Shown: piece after piece, positions 37,012-51,394 of the stretch
Position numbering within the stretch: the first letter of the stretch is position 1
Layout of the letters: the number at the start of each line of letters is the position of its first letter
From: Cololabis saira
Taxonomy: Eukaryota > Chordata > Actinopteri > Beloniformes > Belonidae
NCBI RefSeq assembly: GCF_033807715.1
Contig: NC_084587.1
Location: 16,846,017-16,910,016 of the forward strand
Direction: 5' to 3'
Length of the DNA stretch: 64,000 nt
Position numbers and translations under genes: made by a program
Notes under the pieces: model-generated
What the model was told of the DNA's origin: nothing
Databases searched by the model: none
Seen by the model: the letters and a program-made list of their open reading frames with translations, nothing else

Positions 37012-37491
37012 TTAAAGGAGCTGTATGTAAGAGCAATAATAAAACGAATCATAAAATGACCCCGATATGTCAACAGACATTTAAAAATCATGTTAATTTC
37101 AAATACTTATGTCACTGACAACAGCACTCAAGCCAGGATATTCCAGTTTAAAAAGAGGAGTAGCAGCCCTCAACTGATGTTTATGTTGTCATTTTTTGTT
37201 TTGGCCTGAAGCTCCACCCTCCACCTATCTCCCAATCACCAAGTCAGTATTGTTTCTGAAGCTCCACCCTCCACCTATCTCCCAATCACCAAGTCAGTAT
37301 TGTTTCGGCATCCGGGTTGCCAGCTCGGCTCTAATTATCGCAGCCATGGCAGCCTACGTTCCTGCTGCATTCTGCAGCCTACCTGGCAACCTCTGGTCGG
37401 GGGAGGAGGGGGACGGTACACGCCGCTCAACAATATTTTGAAAGTGACTGCAGTACCAGTTTTGGCCATTTCTAACAGACGGCTCCTTTAA
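37012..37491. mobile_element. TTAA-target DNA transposon, element B, inside LINE ORF2
   Basis: TTAA at 37012-37015 and 37488-37491 flanks 472 bp (37016-37487). The ends are inverted repeats: AGGAGCTGTATGTAAGA on the left, AGGAGCCGTCTGTTAGA in reverse complement on the right (14 of 17 identical). The LINE reading frame is at the same codon phase on both sides of the element, so the insertion is exact and later than the LINE. It encodes no transposase. A 50-bp tandem duplication lies inside. Confidence 0.9.
37207..37306. repeat. 50-bp tandem duplication inside element B
   Basis: Two adjacent copies of a unit starting TGAAGCTCCACCCTCCACC, at about 37207 and 37257, appear identical over 50 bp. 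Confidence 0.9.
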
Positions 37492-37832
37492 TTCATACTC
37501 TTCCAGTTGAAAATCCACCCCTTTCTCCAGGCTCAGCCAAGTTTCTGAGATGGCTATCACACTAAAAGGTGTGGTGAATTGTCCTAAATAATTCTTTATG
37601 TTTTGAAAATTAGCATATAGACTTCTGCCATTAAAGTGTATGATCGATACTCCATGTTTAAGGTTAAATTTATTGTTAAAATGATCATCAGTGTAGTAAT
37701 TGCAGTTTATCCTACCATTAAAGAAATTACTTTCAGGGTCTATTTCTGAGTTTAAATCGATCATATTTACTAAAGAAGTCTGAGTAACTATGAAATAGGC
37801 CTACTGTAGCTAACTTGTGATTTACTTTTCAC

Positions 37833-37883
37833 ACACACACACACACGCACACGCACACGCACACGCGTGCGCACGCACACACA
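37833..37883. repeat. (CA)n/(CACG)n microsatellite
   Basis: CA dinucleotides grading into CACG/GCGTGCGC units, between LINE ORF1 and ORF2. Confidence 0.9.
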
Positions 37884-38199
37884 CCCTCGCCCCAACCTCA
37901 CCCACATAGAGAGGAAGAAAAGGGAAGAAATAAATAAACTATACATGTCCGCATATGTCCTCCTCAATAAGGGCCAAGACAGCAACAACGAGAGAGTTCC
38001 TCCATTCATGAGAAGTAATGGGTATCTCCAAAAAAAACAACCAAACCCATTCATAACAAACTGAGAATGTTTTAGTCATTTCAAAGTCAATAAAAAAACA
38101 AAAAGATAATCCTTATCCTTCCCCGTCATGTCTTTCCATATCTGTTCCATAAGGATCATAGATCTTATAATAGATTGATCGTACATCTTTCACGAGCAG

Positions 38200-38963
38200 T
38201 TTCATAGTCAAAAAATAGAGGAAAAAAAATGTTAATTTCCATAAACAAATGGACTTCAATCCTACCTTGGATGCAGGGTATCACTGAAACGTATCCAGCT
38301 CCTCCAAACTTCTGACGACCAGCACTTTTGCCTGCTCTGGGGAACCATTTAACTTTATGAAGATATACAATTTGCCGTCCAGGTAGATTGGATTTACTTG
38401 TGGTTCTGCAGTAAACGGGCCTTCCGAGCGATGTCTGCATCAAATACACATTGGTTCCTTTCAGCCGTCGGCCTTGTTTTAGAAGCTCAGTTTTGAACTT
38501 TCTATTTGCAAACCGTATAATCACAGCCGGCCTGTCGGTTTTAATTCTGCGAGGAAGGGGATGACATGCCTCTATATTATTGATATCCAGCTTAATTCTG
38601 TGTGAGTGAAGAAAGTCGGATACCTGTTCCTCCACAGAAGCGGCTTCTTGATCGGTGAGTTCTTCTCCCTTTTCACGGGTTAGCCTACTGCATGTGCATA
38701 AGACCGGGGTTTGATATCCAGTCCGGAGACTAGGATATCATTAATCCTGGAATATTGCTCGGCAACCCGGTCGGCAACCCGTTTTTCCAGCAGTGCAATC
38801 TTTCTATCTTTTTGGCGTTCTGGATCTTGAGGGCTTTCACCGCCTCCACCAGGCTCATGATTGTTTTCTGCTGTTTGTGAACAGCAGAAACTTCCTCCGT
38901 GAGAAAATCGCGCAACTTTTTTAGGTCGTCGATGTCCTCCGCTATGTTCCTTTTGGGTCCCAT
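38200..38963 (-). pseudogene. LINE ORF1 (RNA-binding protein), frameshifted
   Basis: The minus-strand frame from ATG 38963 begins MGPKRNIAEDIDDLKKLRDF and continues with a coiled-coil-like stretch, then shifts frame near 38735. A second frame (38635-38165) carries IEACHPLPRRIKTDRPAVII then RFANRKFKTELLKQGRRLKG, the RRM-like basic core of this ORF1 family, followed by YLHKVKWFPRAGKS in the wrong order or shifted. ORF1 proteins of this type bind element RNA. Frameshifts make it non-functional. Confidence 0.7.
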
Positions 38964-39100
38964 GCTGTCTGAAAATTTTCAGTCATATAGTTAAGAGTTT
39001 TAGTTTTGGTTGCTGTTTCTCAGTCACGCACACAGCTACAGGTCCCTCCGTGTGCAGGTGATGTCAGTGCCGTCAGGAGTGAGGCTGCATTTCTTTTTTT

Positions 39101-41609
<2,509 letters not shown>

Positions 41610-41955
41610 AGCTCTTCCGGCCGGACTCCAAGGCGTTCCCAGACCAGCCAAGAGACAGTCTCTCAAACATGTCCTGGGTCTTCCCCGGTGGGATATGCCT
41701 GGAACACTTGTCTAGGGAGCCATCCATGGGGCATCCGATACAGATGCCCAAGCCACCTCAGCTGACTCCTCTCAATGTGAAGGAATAGTGGCTTGACTCC
41801 GAGCACCTCCCAAGAATCAGAGCTTCTCCATCTATCTCTAAGGGAGCATCCAGCCACCCTCCGCAGGACACTCATCTCAGCCGCTTATATCCTTGATCTT
41901 GTCATTTTGGTCTTTACCCATTTCGGTCTTTACCCAAAGTTCATGACGATAAATA
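41610..41955 (-). pseudogene. LINE ORF2 C-terminal fragment, antisense
   Basis: The minus-strand frame 41875-41663 reads MSVLRRVAGCSLRDRWRSSD, LGVKPLFLHIERSQLRWLGH, LYRMPHGWLPRQVFQAYPTG, and the next frame continues LVWERLGVRPEEL to about 41612. Upstream, HELWVKTEMGKD marks the preceding region. This is the C-terminal part, after the RT, of an abundant teleost LINE; the WLGHL(x)RMP signature is characteristic. The RT itself is absent. Clade uncertain (RTE- or L1-like groups considered). Confidence 0.75.
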
Positions 41956-44900
41956 AATGTAAAATATATTTATTTCCGCTCTAGAGTTTGAAATTTTAAC
42001 ATAGGAGTCAATGGAATATACAGAAAGCTGATAACATCATCTTTTCTGCCATTATTATTTTGATTTACCGGGGCATAAGCGCGCAATGAATGTGACACTT
42101 TATGATGTTGAGTCTCTCCTTTATGTCCGGAATGGTGCTTTCGTGTATGTAAGGACACACGTTGGCAGGATTGCGTAGGCCAGTATGTAAGCCTAAAGGC
42201 CAATGGAGTAAAATTTGCGGCCCCCTTTTACTTCAATATTACAAAATGCCAGAATCCATGTCCCTCAACAGAATCCAGGGACTGGTCTTGTTAAACTATT
42301 TGTTTCGTTGAAATATTCACAGGGTGTGAAGCTTAGCAAAAGAGCCTTCAGCAGCTATATGGGCTACTGATAGTCGGCTGCTGGCCATAACTAACCGGAG
42401 GACACTAGCTAGACTAGCACTAGCTCTAGCTAGCATTAGCTACTCCGGCTGGTGTTTCCTAGACTCTACCTCTTGCAATACTGTATATGGGTCTTCTGGT
42501 TGAGGGTCTTTTGCTTCCGATTCTTTTCAGGACACTTCCAAGTTGACTTACTGGATTGCTACCCAGCAAAACCTAAAATGAGTGGTGTTGTTTCACTTGT
42601 TGGAACCTACAATACCTTGGCCTGTCTCTCACGGAACTATGCTGGTAGGCTTAACCGACCCACAGATGACTGCAACCAGACTGCTCCCATGAGTTGCGGG
42701 TGGCGTTATTGCAGGAACCAGCGGAGCTCCAATAGTCCTTGGCTGCACTTGTTTCAGATATTTGTAATATAAGGATGTTTGAACAGATTTGATTACAATG
42801 AGTACTATAAAATATTCATTAATAACACAGGTTAGCATAAGCTAAGCCAACCAAGTTAAAATAATTAACTTGCAGTGACTGAACTAAGGAAAACGTGCAG
42901 ATGATGTCACTAAGGGTTTGTCCAGTTCTTTTAATTTATCCCTAACAGACTGAGCGGGATCAAAATCTTCGACCGATGTTTGGCCAAACCAACCCAGCCT
43001 ATGACCCACCAATAGGAACCCAGCATTTGGGTTAATTCAGCATTTTTCAACATGCATTCCTTTGTATCTCATTACCACATGATCTCTTGTTTTCTCCTTG
43101 TCTGCTTCTAAACCCCATTCACTGTCTCATATATTTTACCCCCAAATTCCATGTCTCCCCTTGCTGTCATCTCAACCTATGTTTGCCCCTCTCTCTGGTG
43201 CCAGTTTTCTATTCCCTGTCATTGCAGTGCCATGAATTTGCATTTGCCCATTCAGTTGGTTTCAAAACACCGGAGCTCCTCTGATCTAGTATGAACACAA
43301 CAACAATCCCACTCCCCTCGAAAAAAAAAAAAAAAAAAAACACAGAGGGACACACGTACAATGGTGCACAGACAGACTTGAAAATGTAAAGGCATTGGAT
43401 TTCATATTGTTTGGCTTTATTTAAATGTGTAACATTTATCTAAAAGTGAAAAAAGTAAAGTGTGTAATGATGAGAGACGAGAGGAGTTGAGGACATTCAC
43501 ATACAAAGACGCATGCACGTTCAAACATGGGACGATTTTCATTTGAGCCGCTGGTGTGTCTGAAAAGGATAGTGTCAACGAAGTGTCAGCACAACCCGGA
43601 TGAAACGTCAGTCAAAGCAAAAACGGCTCTGGGCTCTCCGGTGCGTGCATCAGATGTATGAGAGAACATGTACAAGTATGTGTGTGTGTCTCCCTGAGTC
43701 GCTCCCTGAGGAAGAGATGCCAGTCAGCATCTAAGCAGAGGAGGAGCACAAATGAAATATTGATCTCTGATAAGACATGAAGTACTGTATTGGCGGCTCC
43801 TCTCACTTTGGGTGTGTGCGTGTTTGTGATATTCTCCACCACACAAATCTAGATAACCATTGTTCATGAGTCATAACTGCAGTCGATGATGAGCAAATAT
43901 AACAGGTCCCACATCTTGATCCTTTGAAAACCTGCAGGGAAATTCATTAAAAGGGCCTTATTAGACTGATATGTTACATGATACAAGATGTACATCTTCA
44001 AGTCGGTATGAATAAGAAATGATCAGAAAGGTATGCTAAACTTATATGATCAACAATTGCAATGCTTTTTTCACAGTATAAGTGTAGATTTTTGGTCAAA
44101 ATCAAGGGTTCAATTTATATACTATTTACATTTTTGTATACCTTTGTACTTTAAAGTGCATCTGCATTATGATGGATAGGTACGTAGTGGTGAAACTCAC
44201 AAGATGATGCTTTTGGAGAACTCAAAATTAAGAGACAGAAGATAGCTTTGATGAACAGAAGAGTTTTAATGAAGAACTCCAGGCTTTGCCACAACAGGGT
44301 GTCTAAACAAATCCAAAAAACTCACAAGAGATGTTAATAGAAACTCTAAAGAGTACAGTAGGCATGAAGATGAGGGAAACAAAGGCCAGAACCTCAGACT
44401 GAGAAACAGCAGATGGACTCACAAGGGGAGAATGAGACACAGGACTAAACACGCTGTCGGCCTGCTGAGACACAGGTAGTAATAATCAAGGAAGACAACT
44501 TGTTGAAGGGTTAGAAAAACAGTAGCTATATAAGTGGTGGATTGGTAGAGTTTACTTCTGTACGAACTGCTAGCACTAAAGTCAAAGAGCCATTATGTTT
44601 TCAAAGAGCCAAAAAAACAAAGAGCAGACAGAAGATGACACGACTAGAAAAATGGAAAGCAATTAAGCAAAAGATCTAAAAAGAGTTAATCTTGGAATAG
44701 TTTTTACTGTTTGGCAAGAGTTTCTTAAATGCTAGCTAACAACACAGATACAGAATAAGTCTTCCTTCTGTTGGACAAGTATGTATTGCCAAAGTACACT
44801 ATATTATCTAAGTTGCTATATTTGTGTTTTTGCTCTCGTGTCAAATTTAATGTGCTGTGTTTTTGACTTAGTAGCTTTAGAGGCCCATTTTCCCTTCAAC

Positions 44901-45586
44901 AGTCAGCATCTACAGACTAAACTTGGTAAATATTGGGCTCAAACATCGTCACCCTGGGGGTTTATCTAGATGAAAATTTAAAATAACTCCTGACTTTGGA
45001 AAAAATAATATATACAACAATGTATGTATGTTTTTGTTTCTTTTTTTGAAAGAAAAAAACATTTAATATCTCAGCAAGCTTGTTAATTCACTCTTCGTAT
45101 TGTAAGCAATTCAGCCCATAGATTGAAATAAGTTGAACTTTATTTTAACACTCTACCTCACACTACATCCAATGGCTTAGCACACAAAACCATAAATAGA
45201 AAAAAAAAAAAAAAGCAATAGTCGTGTCTCAAAAGAAAAAAGTTATTTCTTGTTTTTACAATATCTAAAAATCTACTGTATCACTTAATTTCATCAGTCA
45301 ACCACTGGGACCAGCCTCCACTGTCGTAGACCATCATCAGACGACATCATCATCATCAGAAACAAAAAATTAGGTTGAATGATAAGTAGCTTATTAGAAA
45401 GTTTCCTGGAACTAGCAAACTGTCTGGATATTTTATGTCTACTGCAGACTGTCTGGTGGTTCAATTCCACCATACTGTGCTCTACATTTTGGGCAAATTA
45501 GTACACATTAGTATAGTAGTCTGCGGTTTTGAAAATGTCCCTCTTTTTTTGTTTCCATGTGTTGCTTCCACGTGGTTGCAAACATC
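41956..45586. other. No recognisable gene
   Basis: Contains a poly(A) run at 43321-43340 and an A-run at 45201-45214. GGAACCCAGCATTTGGGTTA with TTCAGCATTTTT at 43016-43048 could be the right end of a MITE whose left end lies near 40767. Frames are short and unrecognised. Confidence 0.35.
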
Positions 45587-46901
45587 AATTAAAGCTGCAA
45601 GCAGCGATGAACGGGCCCTCGCACACTCTTGTGCACATTCAGGCGTGCTGCAGTGGAAGCGCTTGTATGACTGTATGACATATAGATGTCTTCAGGCCTG
45701 GACATTTAGCAGATGACACCACCCACGACTCTCTATATCAAACCATTCAAAAGGTATGGCAGAAAGTAGGAACTATCAGATATCGACCAATCAGATGAAG
45801 GGGCGGGGCTAATTTGCACCAATTATGTATAAGGACTCAAAAACCGAGTCCGATGACACCACCCACGAGTCTTTGTCATACCATTCAAAAGTTATGCCAG
45901 AAAAAACGGACTATCAAATATCGACCAATCAGAAAAAGGGGCGGGGCTAATTTGCACCAATTATGTTCAAGGACTCAAAACCAAGTCCGATGACACCACC
46001 CACGAGTCTTTATGTCAAACCATTCAAAAGTTATTGCAGAAAATCGGAACTATCACATATCGACCAATCAGAAGAAGGGGTGGGGCTAATTTGCCCTAAT
46101 TAAGGTGAAGGACTCAAAACCGAGTCCGTTGACAACACCCACGACTCTATGTCATACCATTCAAAAGTTATAGCAGAAAATAGGGTCTATCAAATATCGA
46201 CCAAACAGTAGAAGGGGCGGGGCTAATTTGGACCAATTATGTTCGAGGACTCAAAACCGAGTCCGATGACACCACCCACGAGTCTTTGTCATACCATTCA
46301 AAAGTAATGGCAGAAAGTAGGGACTATCAAATATGGACAAATCAGATGAAGGGGGGGCGAGCTTTTTGGCGCCTAGCATCGCCACAGTAATGCTTTTGAC
46401 TGAGAAAAGTAATACACATCGTTGCAGGATCGAGACGCACTTTTTGATGTATAACACACCTGGGTGCACGTTACGGGTTCTAACTGCCGAAAGAATGGCA
46501 TAAATTGCGCCAAAATTACACGAAAAAATTACGCCAAAATTACACGATTAAGTCAAAATGGCCGACTTCCTGTTCGTTTCAGCCATGGTGCAAAGAGACT
46601 TTTCTTTAAGTTGCAACATGATACAGGTGTGTACCGATTTTCGTGCATGTACGTCAAACCGTATTGTGGGGCTGGAGGCACGAAGTTTTCTAGGGGGCGC
46701 TGTTTAGCCATTTTTCCACACCCATTAATGTAAACCATTAAATATCAAATTTTTCGCCAGGCCTGGCTTGCGTGCAAAATTTGGTGACTTTTGGGGCACG
46801 TTTAGGGGGGCAAAAAGGCCCTCATTTCGTCGGAAAAATAAAAATAAAAACGACAAAAAAAAAAAAAGAATTCCTACAGATACAATAGGGCCTAATTAAA
46901 G
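45587..46901 (-). mobile_element. Unclassified dispersed repeat, copy 2 (with about five 138-bp units)
   Basis: Inverted relative to the copy at 19988-20858 and longer (45595-46893), because it carries more tandem units. The edges read CTGCAAGCAGCGATGAACGG and, at the far end, ACAATAGGGCCT. The octamer AATTAAAG stands on both sides (45587-45594 and 46894-46901), which may be a target-site duplication, though part of it could belong to the element. Other shared blocks are GCCAGGCCTGGCTTGCGTGC and TTTTCTAGGGGGCGCTGTTT. No protein is encoded. The superfamily is not known to me. Confidence 0.75.
45712..46353. repeat. Tandem array of about 138-bp units
   Basis: The string GATGACACCACCCACGA (with variants) starts at 45712, 45852, 45989, 46128 and 46265, giving periods of 140, 137, 139 and 137 bp. 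Each unit also contains AACCGAGTCCG, CCATTCAAAAG, CGACCAATCAGA and GGGGCGGGGCTAATTTG. The units differ by scattered substitutions, so the array is not a recent amplification. The other copy of the host element has only about two units. Confidence 0.9.
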
Positions 46902-49464
46902 TCTCCAGTAGAACCCGTGGGATAAGAATATGTGGGTCGAATTGTTTGTGTGATTTAGGTGTTTAAAAATGTTTTATCAGGGTAATGGTATAGTAATGTT
47001 TAAATACACAGAAAAAATGAGAAATATTACATTGTTCAAATGCTTTTTGCAAAAAGGAAACATCCCTTGAGGAGGTGATTTAAGCTTGGCAGTTGAAGAC
47101 TGTATAAAAGGCCGCCTGTTTGCATGCATGGGATGCTGGTGGTGGAGGCTAGACACGCTTCACAATGTCTCTTTGTTGTTCCTTCTTTTAATTGTCTATT
47201 TTCTGGGTGAATAAAACAGTAAATTGTTTGCACCCTTCCCTGCCTAGGTTGTCATCACAGTGGACCAGCCGCGCAATGGTTGCCTTGTCACAGTGAAAGA
47301 GAGGCACTGAAATAAGCATTTCCCAGAATGCTTATTAAATATAATTTGTTTAGGAGCTGGTGCCAATTGAGTCGCGATCCCAAGCCTATCTTTGACAACC
47401 TCTGCTTCTGGCTCAAAGGCACAGTTACATTTCCCTCTTATTCCACATCCACTACTAGGCAACACAACAGTGAGGTGTAGAAAAGGTGCACTATGTCTGT
47501 CTTAAACAGGCAGCATGAAACAGGTTTATGAGAAGCTAAAAAAAGGCTAAACACATGTGTCGCAATAGTGACTAAGCTTTGATAAGCTGTGACAGTGCTT
47601 TGAGGAAATTGCTAATGCCAGCATGTTAACACAGCCCCACTGATGGTGCTTAACATACAGGTGTTTAACAGGTGGAGAACTCGCTCAGTTCAGGTGAGGC
47701 AGATGGGAACTTTCACATCATATGTATCCATCCTGAATATTTGAAGTGTTTCAAAACTCATCTTACCCACTATGGATACACAGATACCAGCTGGGATTCC
47801 TCGCTCCTTCTTCAGTGAGTTGGCACACATGCTGCTCTGCCGATGTTGCCAGCTGCTTTTAATGGAAATTAGCTAAAGCCTATTAAAATCAGCATATTCA
47901 TAACGTTGACTCGTTTTATTTCCACTCTGCCTAGTTTCAGCTGGTGTCAGCCTTACTTCTGTAGCTTATCTCCTTCTCTCTATCTCCAGAAACACTGTAT
48001 TCTGCTACAGCTGGACTCACAGCAAAGTTTCTTTCATGTTCACGCTTCAGTTTTAGAAAACTTGTGAAGTTTGCTGAAATGCAACCAAAACTTAACTGTA
48101 TAATTTGTTAAAACATTTGAAATGTTAACGGGCACATGTACAAATCAAATTATTTTGAGTTTCTTCACTGATAAACTTAGTTGTACTTACTTGAATTCAA
48201 ACTAATCCAATATTTTATGCCCCAAAAAAACATTCATGTGTCAAAAGATGACTTGTTGCCTCACATACAGTAACTCGAAGGTTATACCAGTTGTCCTTAA
48301 GTTTTTGATTTGATGCTTTTCAATGAAAAATTGGCATATGACCCTGCATTTTTTTTAACCATAAAAGATCATCTTTGGCCCATAAAGTTATGCCCCCACC
48401 CCCGAAACACACACACAAACATATGCTGTGAGTCTGCGGGACGGACGGACCTCCTGCCTCTGCTTCTGTGTGGATGAGAGGATGCGGGGAGCAGTCGAGC
48501 GAGCGAGTTGGCAAATGTCTGTTGGCTAAATAGGCTTCCACAGCTCACAGGTGATATTTCCACTTATTTTAAGTTCGAGTCAAGTTACATTTATTTGACA
48601 GAGTTAAATTTCAACCAGGAACCAACTGCCAAAGGTGACTGTTCAGAACGTCTGTTAGTCAAAATGGGTTGTTATGTCTGAATTGTTGCTGTATCGCAGG
48701 GCTCTTAGGGCACACATTTCAACAAGTTTACACGTTCACACATGGAATGTCTCACGCTGAGAAATTAACTTTAGAAATTCCAACAGCCCATCTTAAGAGT
48801 CAAAGGCAGACTACGCTACGGTGTGCTGAGTGGTCACAGCTCAGAGCAGCTTTCTTGCTCTCGTGTGAGGGATGAAGACAAGAAGGTAACAGGTTCAGAA
48901 AAAGGGACAAATACTGAAGAGGTAAGCAATGAAGATGAGGTGGAAAAAGATGATAGGGAGTCAGAGGAACAACCATCAATTTCAGCTGAACTAATTAATA
49001 TGTTTTTCTTATCTATTCAAAATTCCAGTGTAGCAACATAAAATAATGCTCAATAAAATAACGTGCTTGAACAAAAATCCTCAGTTTTAAGGTTAGATGT
49101 GTAATGCTTTACAATTCATCTTATTTTATCTCTAATTGGAATTAACCACATCCTCTAGTGGAGAAACAGCGTTACAGTAGCTGCGTTTGGTAATTTTATT
49201 TGTCACTGTTTTTTTCGGACATATCAAAATGCAAAGGGGATGTAAAGAAGAGTATCAGGGCTACTGAAGAAAAATACCCATAAAATTCAGGGATTAAAGT
49301 CAGAATTCTGACTTTTTTCTTAGAAATCAGTGGCCCTGATACTCTCCCGTAAGGATGCACCAGTGCAAGACATTCACCAAAACCCTCCAAGGAGCAACTA
49401 AAAGAAGTTTACATAGACATTATAATTTCCTCATACTGTGCTGATGTTGTCTCACGCCAACCTG
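46902..49464. other. No recognisable gene; possible LTR-like patch
   Basis: At 47095-47220 a TATAAAAGG box is followed about 105 bp later by AATAAA (47211-47216), an arrangement compatible with a small LTR, but no ends or duplications are visible. The acidic frame at 48823-49041 has no known domain. Confidence 0.3.
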
Positions 49465-49520
49465 TATAGACCTCCTGCCACCCCTTTGCCCCCCCATGTA
49501 AAAAAGTCTAGATCCGCCAC
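49465..49520 (-). mobile_element. Isolated hAT-like terminus
   Basis: In reverse complement the stretch reads AGTGGCGGATCTAGACTTTT then a G-run (ATGGGGGGGC) and AAAGGGGTGG. Ends beginning AGTGGCGG with a following G-rich block are common in fish hAT elements. No partner end was found in the window. Confidence 0.45.
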
Positions 49521-50140
49521 TCCATGTGTGGGGTTTGCCTTGTGACAATTCATTGCAAGAATCTGCTTTTTTTTTTTTAATATTAATGATGGCTGGAATG
49601 TTGCTGGAATGGAAATAAACCTTCTTAAATCAAAGAGATTCTGCAAACATAGTGTAGTCATTATTTTTGACAGCTCGTAATGAAAGAGAAGAGGTAACTT
49701 TGCGATCTTTCCACCCCACCACTTTGCCATGTGGAGGTGTCCAGTATAGAGACACATGACGGGGGATCAATCCACCTAATTTCTGCTTGTGGGACAGCGT
49801 ACTGCCTGTATGTAGCTTCTTCCATTGGATAAATACAGTGAGGAAAGTTTTTTCACACACAAAGAGAGGAGAGGTCTATAATTTTCCTTGTCGGTACACT
49901 TTAACTGCGAGAGCCAGAATCTAAAAAGAAAAATCATAAAAACAGAAAATAATTTTGTATGATTTTTAAATACCTACCAACCAGCATGAATTCTGGCTGT
50001 CACAGATCTGTTAATTGGTCTTTAAGAAGTCTTCCTATCATCCACTCATTACCCGTATTATTTGCACCTATTTGAAATCATTAGTTGTATAAAAGACACC
50101 TGTCCACACTCTCAGTCAATCGGACTCCAACCTCCCCTCA

Positions 50141-50518
50141 ATGGGTAAGACCAAAGAGCTGTCTAAAGATACCAGGGATAAAATTGTAGACCTGCACAAG
50201 GCTGGGATGGGCTACAAGACAATAGGCAAGCAGCTTGGTGAGAGGGCAACAACTGAAACTCATGATGGTCAATGTCCCTTGGACTGGGGCTCCACGCAAG
50301 ATCTCACCTCCTGGTGTATCAGAGATCATGAGAAAGGCGAGGGATCAACCTAGAAGTACACAGAAGAACCTGGTCTATGACTTGAAGAGAGTTTGGACCA
50401 CAGTCTCAAAGGTTACCATTGGTAATTATGGAATAGTGTTTTACACACCTGAACCCAAGTAGATCTTTCGAGGGATCTGAAACTTCATGATGGCCTGAAA
50501 CCTGAAAGATCTGTATGG
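50141..50518 (+). pseudogene. Tc1 transposase N-terminal fragment (frameshifted, core deleted)
   Basis: From ATG 50141 the frame reads [20 protein letters not shown] then [18 protein letters not shown], the first helix-turn-helix of the paired-like DNA-binding domain. A frameshift (or short deletion, since the usual linker is missing) moves the rest to the frame 50235-50462, which reads [20 protein letters not shown] and VSKVTIGN, the second helix-turn-helix. The DDE core that should follow is absent. Sequence resumes at about 50448 with a degraded form of the late SPDLNPIE region and stops at the LTR. It cannot encode an active transposase. Confidence 0.85.
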
Positions 50519-51091
50519 TGTCACATCCACTCCAGCTCTATACCTGCCTCCCTCAAGTGCTAGCTCCGCCTCCTCATGTCACTATGGTTTCACCCGCCTT
50601 TCACACCTGGTCCGCATCTGCAATCAGCCCTGGGCTTCTACTTAAGCACTCCACTCTCAGCCAGCGACTGCCAGATTGTTCTTGTGTCATGCTTGACTTT
50701 CCAGCGTTTTTCTCTGGACTGATCATCTGTTGCCAACCCTGCCTGTCCCCGACCTGTTCGCCTGTTGCCATCCTGGTAATAACTTCAGCCTTCTGTCCCT
50801 GACCACGAGGTCGGCCTGAGCGTCTCTGGTTTCTTTTTTCCTGCTCCCTGGGCCGCCTGGCGATTCCTCTGACTGACAGGCATTTCGGTTCCTGTGTTGC
50901 AGCTTCCAGATCTACTCAGCGCTCACACCAGCTGTTTTCTGGAATTCGCTCTCCTGCAACTCTGAACGTTACCACGATCCTGAGGACTGAAGTCTGCTCT
51001 ATTGCCTGCTGTGAGGTTGGCTTTAATGAAGACTTTTACCGAAGACTCCGTGCCGTTGTGCTGCACTTGGGGCCGCGTCCACTTGGGTCCA
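50519..51091 (+). mobile_element. Gypsy-like solo LTR inserted in the Tc1 element
   Basis: The insert begins TGTCACATCC directly after Tc1 sequence (GATCTGTATGG) and ends CTTGGGTCCA directly before Tc1 sequence (GGAGTGG). The TG...CA ends, a TTAAGC-type promoter element at about 50644, the GCCAGATTGT block and an ending with ACTCCGTGCCGTTGTGCTGC then ACTTGGGG fit fish Ty3/gypsy LTRs. No internal retrotransposon sequence is present, so it is a solo LTR from LTR-LTR recombination. A clean 4-5 bp target duplication is not visible. Confidence 0.7.
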
Positions 51092-51394
51092 GGAGTGGGG
51101 CAAAATTCCTACTGCAGTGTATGCAAACTTGGTCAGGAACTACAGGAAATGTCTCGCCTCTAATTGCAAAACAAAGGTTTCTGTACCAAATATTAAGTTC
51201 TATTTTATTACTGTATCAAATTATTTTTTATTATTTTTAAAAATCATAATGTAAATTGTTTTTTTTTTTTTTTTTTAAGATTAAAGTATACCTGCAATTA
51301 ATACCTTAATTAATTCTGTTAGTGGGGAAAAAATGCAAAATACTTATTTACCCCATTGTATGTCACTAAATCTATTTTCTTGAAAATGTAAAAG

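Larger units (their letters stand above)
35698..37764 (-). pseudogene. LINE ORF2: endonuclease and partial reverse transcriptase
   Basis: From ATG 37764 the frame gives SIIHFNGRSLYANFQNIKNY and VIAISETWLS, the N-terminal endonuclease motifs. After the inserted TTAA element it resumes with NRANIKGGGAALYMDKRLKY, then VTFICGDYNIDLLNP (catalytic GD(F/Y)N motif) and SDNLPVFDIY (the final SDH motif reads SDN here). A second frame (36120-35839) gives GFNNFFVNVGPQLAKEI, and RT sequence with LDWNGLDMTLIK follows to 35698. The loss of the SDH histidine and two frame breaks argue against activity. Confidence 0.8.
35698..39100 (-). mobile_element. Antisense jockey-group LINE (ORF1, ORF2 5' half), interrupted
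   Basis: On the minus strand the order is a short 5' UTR, ORF1 (start 38963), an inter-ORF region of low homology that contains a CA microsatellite, and ORF2 (start 37764) with its endonuclease and the first part of the RT. The RT runs into the TTTC microsatellite at 35697, so most of the RT and the 3' end are missing. A TTAA-target transposon (37016-37487) interrupts the endonuclease. Long open stretches show the copy is relatively young. I assign it to the jockey/CR1 group only. Confidence 0.8.
49834..51360 (+). mobile_element. Tc1-like transposon, split by a gypsy-like LTR
   Basis: TA at 49834-49835 and 51359-51360 flanks the element. The left end is CAGTGAGGAAAG and the right end, in reverse complement, CAATGGGGTAAATAAGTATT; these are the diverged ends of a common teleost Tc1 family. 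The 5' UTR has TTGTATAAAAGACACCTGTC before the transposase ATG (50141). The 3' part (51106-51180) has CAAACTTGGTCAGGAACTAC and GGTTTCTGTACCAAATATTA, the end of the transposase gene. The catalytic core is deleted. An LTR is inserted in the C-terminal coding part at 50519-51091. Confidence 0.85.

Noticed and set aside
45712..46353. CRISPR array (regular repeats of similar length)
   Set aside because: The repeated unit is about 138 bp with no short-repeat/unique-spacer alternation, and the genome is vertebrate.
47095..47220. Solo LTR or promoter (TATAAAAGG followed by AATAAA)
   Set aside because: No LTR ends, duplication or second copy could be seen, so it is listed only as a possibility.
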